Source: Candidatus Segatella albertsiae (GTDB lineage Bacteria; Bacteroidota; Bacteroidia; Bacteroidales; Bacteroidaceae). From it: a DNA stretch of 5,102 nt. The notes beneath the pieces are model-generated. The model searched no databases, was not told the origin of the DNA, and saw only the letters and a list, made by a program, of their open reading frames with translations. The stretch is taken from the NCBI GenBank assembly GCA_002451555.1, contig DKCU01000161.1, forward strand, positions 9,361 through 14,462, written 5' to 3'. Shown piece after piece: positions 1-4,990 of this stretch; positions within the stretch are counted from its first letter, which is position 1; the number at the start of each line of letters is the position of its first letter. The translations under genes were made by a program, and so were the position numbers.

Positions 1-363
1 GGCAATCCCTTCGTGGCGGTGATGATCTGGCTCTTTGCCTTCAGTAGCATCATCGGCAACTACTATTATGGTGAGACCAATGTGAGATATATCAAGGATT
101 CCAAATGGGGAGTCTGCATCTATCGCTTGGCAGTGGCGGCGATGGTCATGATAGGAGCCGTTGTGTCGCTCGACTTCGCCTGGAGTATGGCTGATATTAC
201 CATGGCGTTGCTTACGCTCTGCAACCTCGTGGCCATCGTGATGCTCTCTCGCCAGGCCGTCTTCTTGCTCCAGGATTATCGCAAGCAGAAGAAGGAAGGC
301 AAGAATCCTGTGTTCAAGAAGGAGATGATGCCAGAGATAGCCGACAAGCTGGAGGCATGGTAA
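1..363 (+). CDS. Alanine/glycine:cation symporter (AGCS family), C-terminal part
   Basis: The reading frame is open from base 1, so the gene starts outside the window; the last 120 residues are visible, ending in TAA at 361. The motif FAFSSIIGNYYYGE followed by TNVRYI is typical of the late transmembrane region of AGCS (sodium:alanine/glycine symporter, AlsT/DagA-like) proteins. Hydrophobic segments at about visible residues 4-22, 38-58 and 61-83 are followed by a charged, lysine-rich cytoplasmic tail (about 88-120), as expected for the C-terminus of this inner-membrane carrier. Members import small neutral amino acids with Na+ (or H+). Substrate cannot be told from this fragment. No convincing intrinsic terminator follows the stop codon. 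The family call is recognition from motif and topology, not a search. Confidence 0.85.
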   Translation, partial: GNPFVAVMIWLFAFSSIIGNYYYGETNVRYIKDSKWGVCIYRLAVAAMVMIGAVVSLDFAWSMADITMALLTLCNLVAIVMLSRQAVFLLQDYRKQKKEGKNPVFKKEMMPEIADKLEAW

Positions 364-438
364 CTGACCATTTCCTAATATGGGGCAAAATATATAAAAA
401 AATCAGTTAAAAAATGAATGACTTTCAATATTATTCAG

Positions 439-446
439 TACTTTTG
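439..446 (+). promoter_or_regulatory. Candidate Bacteroidota -7 promoter box for the ABM/arginase-like pair
   Basis: TACTTTTG fits the Bacteroidota primary sigma -7 consensus TAnnTTTG and lies about 45 nt before the ATG at 491, giving a plausible leader of about 38 nt. No good TTTG-type -33 element is present at the expected 18-20 nt upstream; the nearest match is TTTC at 423-426, which is too close. The leader is A/T-rich without a Shine-Dalgarno sequence, normal for the phylum. Confidence 0.4.
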
Positions 447-490
447 TACCTGTAGTAATGTAAAGTATAAAAATATAAAATAGCAAAGAC

Positions 491-781
491 ATGATTAGAC
501 TGAATGTATTTTTTGAAGTGAAAGAAGGAGTGGACATGGAGCAACTCAATGCCCTTTGCCAGGAATTGGTGGAAAAGTCATTGGATGACGAGGGCAACGT
601 AGCCTACGACTATTTCCAAAGCGGCACTCGTGATGGTGTGATGATGATATGTGAGACCTGGCAGAATGCAAAGGTGTTGAAGGCTCACATGGAGTCTGCC
701 CACTTTACCACCTTGGTACCTCAGATAGAGGCTTTGACCAAGCATGGATTGAAGCTTGAACAATTCCAGTTTGAGAAATAG
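491..781 (+). CDS. ABM-domain protein (putative quinol monooxygenase/YgiN-like)
   Basis: A 96-residue protein with the pattern of the antibiotic biosynthesis monooxygenase (ABM) superfamily, small dimeric ferredoxin-like folds that often act on quinols or aromatic compounds without a cofactor. Visible landmarks are the N-terminal strand MIRLNVFFEV, an amphipathic helix (about 16-30), a GNVAYDYF strand (about 35-42), the ICETW strand with E55 and W57, and the H66-x4-H71 helix region (AHMESAHF) that corresponds to the conserved E-x-W...H...HF signature. There is no signal peptide, so it is expected to be cytoplasmic. The ATG at 491 gives the full first strand; an internal Met at residue 16 would remove it. 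It is followed 28 nt later by the arginase-like gene, so the two are probably co-transcribed. The substrate is unknown. Confidence 0.75.
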   Translation: MIRLNVFFEVKEGVDMEQLNALCQELVEKSLDDEGNVAYDYFQSGTRDGVMMICETWQNAKVLKAHMESAHFTTLVPQIEALTKHGLKLEQFQFEK

Positions 782-809
782 AAAGGTTTCCTTAAAAAGA
801 ATATGCGAC

Positions 810-1556
810 ATGAAGCTTCCCGTAGTCTTGCTCAACTTTACTGGTGTATATGATTATGAGCCTTTCGCCCAACGTCATGGTATCGTGCATGTGGATTGCC
901 GCGATATGAATGGAGTGGATTGCTATTGTGACGAGGAGGGTAGGAGTGAGATTCATCGCCGTCTGGCATCTTATCCCGTCAAGGCCATCCACTTCATCGA
1001 CTCCGGCGACTTCCATTATCTCACGGAATATTGGGTGTCAAGGCTTCAGGAACCTTTCACGCTCATTGTTTTTGACCATCATCCCGATATGCAGCAGCCA
1101 CAGTGGGCTGGTGTGGTGTCATGTGGAGGGTGGGTGAGCGATGTGCTGCGAAAGAATCCCTTTGTCAAGCACATCATAGTGGTGGGTGCCTCCGATAAGC
1201 TCATCTCCCAGATTCCAGAAGATTTGAGAAATCGGGTCATCTTCTATGGTCAAGCTACCATCGACCACCATCAGGCTTGGCCTTCCAAGATGGGAGGGAT
1301 TATCCGTGAGCCTGTGTATATCTCCATCGACAAGGATGTGCTGCGGCAGCAAGATGCCGTTACTGACTGGAGCCAAGGCGACATGAGTCTGCTTCAGCTG
1401 CAGGCTGTTCTCAGAATCATCTTTGCCCATGAGAAGGTGGTGGGCGTTGACATTACAGGCGAATGCTCTGCCACGCTCGACTATTTTGAGGAACAGTATG
1501 ATGCGGACATTAACAACAGGGCAAATGAGGAACTGATGCGGATGATTCTATCATAG
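810..1556 (+). CDS. Arginase/agmatinase-family (ureohydrolase-fold) protein, divergent
   Basis: A 248-residue protein with the metal-site pattern of the Mn-dependent ureohydrolase superfamily (arginase, agmatinase, formiminoglutamase, and also some deacetylase-like relatives). H69 in SGDFH matches the GGDH histidine. D89-x-H91-x-D93 in FDHHPD is the DxHxD motif. D174-x-D176 in SIDKDV is the SxDxD motif, and E218 in GVDITGE fits the late D-(I/V)-x-E region. All expected metal ligands appear present, so an active binuclear metallohydrolase is likely. It is shorter than typical arginases (about 300 residues) and the substrate loops are different, so no specific substrate is assigned. The frame is open further upstream to a TTG at 756, but that would overlap the preceding gene and add a non-family N-terminus; the ATG at 810 starts directly at the first strand (MKLPVVLLNF). 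It lies 28 nt after the ABM gene and converges on the thioredoxin-like gene. Confidence 0.8.
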   Translation: MKLPVVLLNFTGVYDYEPFAQRHGIVHVDCRDMNGVDCYCDEEGRSEIHRRLASYPVKAIHFIDSGDFHYLTEYWVSRLQEPFTLIVFDHHPDMQQPQWAGVVSCGGWVSDVLRKNPFVKHIIVVGASDKLISQIPEDLRNRVIFYGQATIDHHQAWPSKMGGIIREPVYISIDKDVLRQQDAVTDWSQGDMSLLQLQAVLRIIFAHEKVVGVDITGECSATLDYFEEQYDADINNRANEELMRMILS

Positions 1557-1615
1557 AATTCAGAATGTTGGGTTTGATGACTGGCTCGACTTGAAGCTAT
1601 AGTAAGCTATCTATG

Positions 1616-1658
1616 GGAAAAGGAAATACTACTATTTATGGTACGTATTTCCTTTTCC
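1616..1658. terminator. Bidirectional intrinsic terminator between convergent genes
   Basis: Bases 1616-1629 (GGAAAAGGAAATAC) and 1645-1658 (GTATTTCCTTTTCC) are perfect 14-bp reverse complements around a 15-nt loop. On the + strand the right arm is pyrimidine-rich and followed by TTTATTTG. On the - strand the stem begins one base after the TAA of the thioredoxin-like gene and its distal arm is T-rich too. The position between converging stop codons (1556 and 1660) supports a terminator shared by both operons. The stem is A/U-rich, so its strength is uncertain. Confidence 0.75.
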
Positions 1659-1659
1659 T

Positions 1660-2199
1660 TTATTTGAGTAATACCTGCTTGATGATTTTCTCGAAATCTT
1701 CCTTCTGCATAGCACCCATTTGTGCGGTAGGTTGGCCTTTGACAGGAATGAACAGGAAGGTAGGGATGCTTTGGATGCCAAAGATTGTTGCCAACTCCTG
1801 CTCCTTGTCAATGTCAACCTTGTAGAAGTCAATCTTGCCTTGGTAGTCCTTTGCGAGTTCCTCCACTACAGGTGCTGTCATTTTGCAAGGGCGGCACCAA
1901 GTGGCATAGAAGTCTATGATGGCAGGACGGTTTCCCTCGAACACCCACTCATCGGGATGCTTTTCGTAATCCATCACTTTCTTCTTGAAAACGGAGGTGG
2001 TGAGATCATTCACCTTGCCTTCAACAGATTTGGCATCAAGTGACGATGCATTCTTGTCCACTTGCTGAGCATTATTTATCTGGGCGACTGTTGCATCCGC
2101 CTTGTTATCTTGTTTGTTCTCTTTATTTTGCGAGCAACCAGTAATGGCTACAGCTACTATGGCAAATGCCATCAAACATATTTCTTGTCTCTTCTTCAT
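1660..2199 (-). CDS. Thioredoxin-fold lipoprotein
   Basis: A 179-residue protein. Residues 1-21 form a lipoprotein signal peptide (KKR charge, hydrophobic core, lipobox AITGC with C22 as the lipidated cysteine), so the protein is expected to be membrane-anchored facing the periplasm. A polar, low-complexity linker rich in N, K, Q and D follows (about 23-65), then a thioredoxin domain (about 68-179). The active site is W101-C102-R-P-C105 (the classic form is WCGPC), within the usual FYATWC strand-helix, and the cis-proline is P146 in SIPTF. The VDIDKEQELATIFGI segment is typical of thioredoxin proper. It probably acts as a periplasmic thiol-disulfide reductase/exchanger; its partner is not evident. 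It is the last gene of the - strand operon, starting 21 nt after the pabC stop with an A-rich leader and ending at the shared hairpin. No functional link to PABA synthesis is visible. Confidence 0.9.
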   Translation of the reverse strand: MKKRQEICLMAFAIVAVAITGCSQNKENKQDNKADATVAQINNAQQVDKNASSLDAKSVEGKVNDLTTSVFKKKVMDYEKHPDEWVFEGNRPAIIDFYATWCRPCKMTAPVVEELAKDYQGKIDFYKVDIDKEQELATIFGIQSIPTFLFIPVKGQPTAQMGAMQKEDFEKIIKQVLLK

Positions 2200-2220
2200 T
2201 TTTTTACTACGTAATTTTAG

Positions 2221-2832
2221 TCAAAATGACTCATGTATATCACTAGCATTTAGCACACGCTCTCCAAATTCAATCATGGCATTGAAGAGACACACTTTCT
2301 CTGCTGCTTTCAAGTCTGCCATGGTGATGTCAGCCTCCTGTATCATTCCTTGTTCCAAGAGAGCTGCCCGCTTGGTTCCTTTCAACAGAGGATGCTTAGG
2401 GGTAAGCCAACTCTTGCCGTCAAAGATGGCGATGTTGGTGAAGGAAGTATCTGTTACGAGTCCGTTCTTGACGATGATGATTTCATCAGAGTTTCCTTTT
2501 CGAGCAACCAAGTTGTTGAGCGCCGTGCGATCACAACTCTTGTATGTATAGTCGATGTCATCGCACGCTACCACTTGCAGGGAACGAATCTCTCGCATGG
2601 AGTAGGGGGCGTACTCGATGGATTCCACGCCTTTTGCTCCATATACCACCCTTGCCTTGTAGAATGCCATGTCATCCTTCGGGGCAAGAAGCACAGCCAA
2701 TGACGGCATGGTTTCTTCTGTGACTTGAGGAAAGAAATGATGAATCGTTCTTTCCATCCTTGCTTGATGGTAGGGAAGTCCCATGACCTTGCCATCTTTT
2801 ATCTTGATAGTTTCTACAAACTTTTGTTCCAT
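2221..2832 (-). CDS. pabC: Aminotransferase class IV protein, probable 4-amino-4-deoxychorismate lyase
   Basis: A 203-residue fold-type IV PLP enzyme. Visible features are an N-terminal ExIKIKDG strand pair, the helix LPYHQARMERT (cf. the family H-x2-R-x2-R region), the probable PLP-binding lysine K98 in YTYKSCDR, the DEIIIVKNGLVTDTSFTNIAIF block (about 116-137; substrate/PLP phosphate region, with D128 where many relatives have Glu) and the TPKHPLLKGTKR loop (about 143-154). ADC lyase removes pyruvate from aminodeoxychorismate to give p-aminobenzoate for folate synthesis. The assignment to PabC rather than a branched-chain or D-amino acid aminotransferase rests on the small size and on pabB lying directly upstream (49-nt gap). 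It is shorter than E. coli PabC (269 residues), which fits the compact class IV proteins of Bacteroidota. The leader has AAGG about 5 nt before the ATG, a weak Shine-Dalgarno. Confidence 0.8.
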   Translation of the reverse strand: MEQKFVETIKIKDGKVMGLPYHQARMERTIHHFFPQVTEETMPSLAVLLAPKDDMAFYKARVVYGAKGVESIEYAPYSMREIRSLQVVACDDIDYTYKSCDRTALNNLVARKGNSDEIIIVKNGLVTDTSFTNIAIFDGKSWLTPKHPLLKGTKRAALLEQGMIQEADITMADLKAAEKVCLFNAMIEFGERVLNASDIHESF

Positions 2833-2881
2833 AACCTTGTGATTTTATTTGTTTGAGGTACTAAGTGGAAGATGCATCATC

Positions 2882-3871
2882 TTATGTGAAAGGCAGATAT
2901 ATCTTCTGTATAACCTCCTCGTATTCCTTTCGGCAATCGCTTTTGGAGGTGATGCCACCGCCAGCCTTGAAAAAACTTCCATTCTCGTTATTCTCCAAGA
3001 ACCGAATCATGACGGCAGAGTTTAGTTCTCCACCTTGGTATAATCCCATGATGCCCGTGTAGAATCCTCGTTGGTAAGTCTCAGCCTCGGATATGATTTT
3101 CAGAGTCTTGTCCTTGGGAGCACCAGTGATGGAGCCGGCAGGCAACTGAGCGTCGAGGATTTCGCCGATGTGCATCTGATAGTCGTCTGCCAGTTTGCCG
3201 CAGATTTCCGAACTGGTCTGTAGGATGTCTCCCTTGTTGGTCTGCAATATATCCAAGTATCTATACCTGTCAACCCTTACCTCCGTGGCCACTCGGCTCA
3301 GGTCATTGCGTATCAAGTCAACGATGGTGGCATGTTCGGCAGCCTCCTTCTTGTCCTCCATCAAAACTTGCTTGGCATTTGGAATCGCTGCGTCGATGGT
3401 TCCTTTCATGGGATAGGAATAGATTCTTCCATCCCTTATCTTGATGAAGGTCTCAGGCGAGAAGCACACGAAGCTTTCATGATGAGCTTTCGTGTCTTGA
3501 AGCAACAACCTATATTTTCCCTTGGCTTGCAGGAAAATATCCCTCAGCGATAGGTTACATTCCACCTTCACTTGGCAAGTGAGATTGGTCAGATAGCTGT
3601 TACCTGCCAGAATGTTGTCCTTTACATGCTCAAAACTCTTCTTGTATTCATTGAACGAAGAAGGAAACACCTGCCATTTTTCCAGCTTTGTTGGTTGGTA
3701 ATGAAGGGTTTTAGCATTGGATATTCCCTCTAAATCATAGAGGCACTCATCTGGATTCACCTCGGACAGTTTCTGGATATACGCCTCGGTGCCAAGATAA
3801 TTGATGACAAACAAGAAGTCATCGCCTTGTCTTGCCAACTGGTTGATACGGTCTATAATCTCTTGCTTCAT
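2882..3871 (-). CDS. pabB: Aminodeoxychorismate synthase component I
   Basis: A 329-residue chorismate-utilising enzyme that aminates chorismate to 4-amino-4-deoxychorismate. Diagnostic motifs in order are FSPETFI (137-143), PMKGT with K156, EHATIVDLIRNDLSRV (179-194), LPAGSITGAPK (243-253), GFYTGIMGLY (269-278) and KAGGGITSKSD (302-312). K156 in P-x-KGT is the lysine that forms the covalent intermediate in PabB; anthranilate synthase has Ala there, so this is PabB rather than TrpE. It is much shorter than E. coli PabB (453 residues): only about 70 residues precede the catalytic domain, so most of the N-terminal subdomain is missing, as in other compact PabB proteins. The usual HLVS motif reads QTSS (Q218-S221). 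No glutamine amidotransferase partner (PabA) is in the window; ammonia or a shared TrpG/PabA elsewhere must serve. The ATG overlaps the upstream stop codon by ATGA, arguing for translational coupling. Confidence 0.92.
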   Translation of the reverse strand: MKQEIIDRINQLARQGDDFLFVINYLGTEAYIQKLSEVNPDECLYDLEGISNAKTLHYQPTKLEKWQVFPSSFNEYKKSFEHVKDNILAGNSYLTNLTCQVKVECNLSLRDIFLQAKGKYRLLLQDTKAHHESFVCFSPETFIKIRDGRIYSYPMKGTIDAAIPNAKQVLMEDKKEAAEHATIVDLIRNDLSRVATEVRVDRYRYLDILQTNKGDILQTSSEICGKLADDYQMHIGEILDAQLPAGSITGAPKDKTLKIISEAETYQRGFYTGIMGLYQGGELNSAVMIRFLENNENGSFFKAGGGITSKSDCRKEYEEVIQKIYLPFT

Positions 3872-4338
3872 GATTTCCTTTTCTCCATGATTTTCTTCAT
3901 TGCCTGATGCGCCAACTCATGAGTTCGTGGCAACTGAGGATACTTGTGATAGCTCACTACCTTCACGCTTACTTGCCTATGCCTCGATTTCAGAGCGATG
4001 CACTGTTTGATAAGGTCAGCGTTGGCAGACTTGTCCGACGGTGTAGTGTCAAAGTTTTGGATGTACGCCACATTGGTGAGGAATACAATATCAGAATCCT
4101 CAGTAATCACCTCCATGGCATGAATCATCACCTGAAGAATCATGCGAAACTCCGTGGTCTCTATGTCTGAGATGACATAAGTTTCGGCAGGCATCCCTTC
4201 TTTCTTCATGATGTAAGCCCCTCCGCTCTCACGTCTCTTGCTCGCATAATTGCAGGAGCCGCCACACCATATATAATAGGTGTCAGGCTTCATGCGAAAG
4301 GTAACTTTTTTTTGCCTTTGAACCTTGTCTCCTTTCAT
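3868..4338 (-). CDS. RNase HI-fold protein with degenerate active site
   Basis: A 156-residue cytoplasmic protein that aligns by eye with the ribonuclease HI fold: strand with IWCGGSC (23-29; cf. FTDGSC), GGAYIM (39-44), ISDIETTEFRMIL then a helix (56-75; cf. TTNNRMELMAAI), DIVFLTNVAYIQN (83-95; cf. VILSTDSQYV), VKVVSYHKYP (125-134; cf. WVKGHAGHP) and RTHELAHQA (138-146; cf. RCDELARAA). At the four catalytic carboxylate positions it has G26 (D10 of E. coli RNase HI), I67 (E48), N89 (D70) and H140 (D134), so nuclease activity is unlikely; a nucleic-acid binding or regulatory role is inferred. The ATG at 4338 overlaps the HipS-like stop (ATGA), and the stop overlaps the pabB start (ATGA). The fold begins near residue 20, so an internal ATG at 4293 (residue 16) is an alternative start. 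Eight consecutive A residues lie between the two starts. The fold call is motif-based and moderately certain. Confidence 0.65.
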   Translation of the reverse strand: MKGDKVQRQKKVTFRMKPDTYYIWCGGSCNYASKRRESGGAYIMKKEGMPAETYVISDIETTEFRMILQVMIHAMEVITEDSDIVFLTNVAYIQNFDTTPSDKSANADLIKQCIALKSRHRQVSVKVVSYHKYPQLPRTHELAHQAMKKIMEKRKS

Positions 4339-4664
4339 CCTGCAATTTCCTTAACGGTTACGGCTCCTATGGTATCCACTGTTGCTATCTTGAGCAACAG
4401 ACCAAAGAAGTCCTTTTCATCTAATCGATGGCTTCTGCATACCACCTTCCTGTTCGTCCCCTCAGGTAGCATGTTGGTGAAGAAGGGAAACAGCACAGGA
4501 GACTTGTATGCTTCCTTCCTAAGTGGCATCGTGAGTGAAATAGGTTCGTGAGCCGAGTCTGCCAAGTAACTAGAATCATACACAAAGGTATAGTTCCTTC
4601 CTGGAACTTCCTCTGTGATGATGCCAGCCTTGATGTCATGACAATATACCTCTGCCTTTCTCAT
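4335..4664 (-). CDS. HipS-like protein (HipA N-terminal subdomain 1)
   Basis: A 109-residue protein matching the HipA N-terminal domain (couple_hipA type). Features are MRKAEVYCHDIKAGIITEE (N-terminal strands), YTFVYDSSYL (25-34), PISLTMPLR (41-49), the hallmark VLFPFFTNMLPEG (57-69) and DFFGLLLKIATVDTIGAVTV (85-104). In ordinary HipA this domain is fused to the kinase; in HipBST systems it is a separate protein, HipS, which acts as the antitoxin to the HipT kinase. Here it is complete for a stand-alone HipS (about 100-110 residues), but no HipA_C/HipT kinase gene follows: the next start codon overlaps its stop and belongs to an RNase H-like protein. It starts 11 nt after the xre stop. Family membership is well supported; the antitoxin role is inherited from relatives and uncertain without a toxin. 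Confidence 0.88.
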   Translation of the reverse strand: MRKAEVYCHDIKAGIITEEVPGRNYTFVYDSSYLADSAHEPISLTMPLRKEAYKSPVLFPFFTNMLPEGTNRKVVCRSHRLDEKDFFGLLLKIATVDTIGAVTVKEIAG

Positions 4665-4675
4665 ACTTATTACTT

Positions 4676-4876
4676 TTAAATGGTTTGACGAACTTCATAT
4701 CTAATCTCCATGCCCAACACTTCCATGATTCTTTCAATGGTGGATAGTGAAGGGTTGGCGTTGCCCACCTCTATCTGCTTGATGGTAGAGGGACTGATCT
4801 CTGCCATTTCCGCAAGGTCTTGCTGCGTAATACCCAACTTCTTACGTTGGGTTTTCATGACTTCCTTAATGTCCAT
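4676..4876 (-). CDS. XRE-family HTH regulator, HipB-like
   Basis: A 66-residue single-domain lambda-repressor-like helix-turn-helix protein. The HTH is about residues 17-37 (TQQDLAEMAEISPSTIKQIE), followed by EVGNANPSLSTIERIMEVLGMEIRYEV, the E-x-G...PSL-x-T-x2-(R)I-x3-LG pattern of HipB/Y4mF-type antitoxin-regulators. The short C-terminal strand (about 55-63) resembles the dimer strand of HipB. It is the first gene of the - strand operon, followed 11 nt later by the HipS-like gene, the usual hipB-hipS order. The 20-30 nt leader lacks a Shine-Dalgarno. It probably binds the inverted repeat around its own promoter and autoregulates the whole operon (inference). Confidence 0.88.
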   Translation of the reverse strand: MDIKEVMKTQRKKLGITQQDLAEMAEISPSTIKQIEVGNANPSLSTIERIMEVLGMEIRYEVRQTI

Positions 4877-4885
4877 AGTTTGATA

Positions 4886-4947
4886 TATTATACTTTTGGC
4901 TGCAAAGATATATAAAATATTTGATAAACAAGCACAAAAGTATGATA
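4886..4947. promoter_or_regulatory. Inverted repeat flanking the xre promoter (candidate operator)
   Basis: Bases 4886-4898 (TATTATACTTTTG) and 4935-4947 (CAAAAGTATGATA) are reverse complements at 12 of 13 positions, separated by 36 nt that contain the whole proposed xre promoter. Another ACTTTT half-site lies at 4954-4959. A HipB-like dimer binding both arms could close the promoter. Caution: each arm also contains TACTTTTG, which by itself fits the -7 consensus (on the + strand at 4891-4898, on the - strand at 4935-4942), and the region is very A/T-rich. Confidence 0.45.
4903..4932 (-). promoter_or_regulatory. Promoter of the xre-hipS-rnh-like-pabBC-trx operon
   Basis: On the - strand, TATCTTTG (4910 to 4903) fits the Bacteroidota -7 box TAnnTTTG, and CTTG (4932 to 4929), a partial TTTG -33 element, lies 18 nt upstream of it. 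Transcription would start near 4895-4898, giving a leader of about 20 nt before the ATG at 4876. No other well-formed promoter is seen between the downstream genes, so the six-gene operon probably depends on this site. Confidence 0.6.
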
Positions 4948-4990
4948 AAATAAACTTTTACCTTGTATTTTTATGAAGTCTACATTGTTT

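Noticed and set aside
361..409. Inverted repeat TAACTGA (361-367) / TCAGTTA (403-409) after the symporter gene as a terminator.
   Set aside because: Only 7 bp around a 35-nt loop, followed by an A-run rather than a T-run on the + strand; not a convincing intrinsic terminator.
756..809. Upstream TTG start for the arginase-like gene.
   Set aside because: It would overlap the preceding gene by 26 nt and add an 18-residue polar N-terminus unrelated to the fold; the ATG at 810 begins directly at the first strand.
2102..2551. Open frame of 149 codons on the + strand across the trx/pabC junction.
   Set aside because: Antisense shadow of two well-supported genes; the composition is Ser/Leu/Cys-rich with no recognisable motif and no promoter or ribosome site.
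2882..3871. TrpE (anthranilate synthase component I) as the identity of the chorismate enzyme.
   Set aside because: The Lys in P-M-K-G-T is diagnostic of PabB; TrpE carries Ala there. A pabC gene follows, and no other trp genes are present.
3868..4338. Active ribonuclease HI (rnhA).
   Set aside because: All four catalytic carboxylate positions appear substituted, and the gene lies in an unrelated operon.
4335..4664. Truncated HipA pseudogene.
   Set aside because: The frame is intact, the end (DTIGAVTV...) matches the natural end of stand-alone HipS-type proteins, and the stop is used in an ATGA overlap; no kinase remnant follows.
4891..4898. + strand promoter (TACTTTTG) reading rightward from the xre upstream region.
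   Set aside because: No + strand gene follows before the window end, and there is no -33 element; better explained as part of the inverted repeat.
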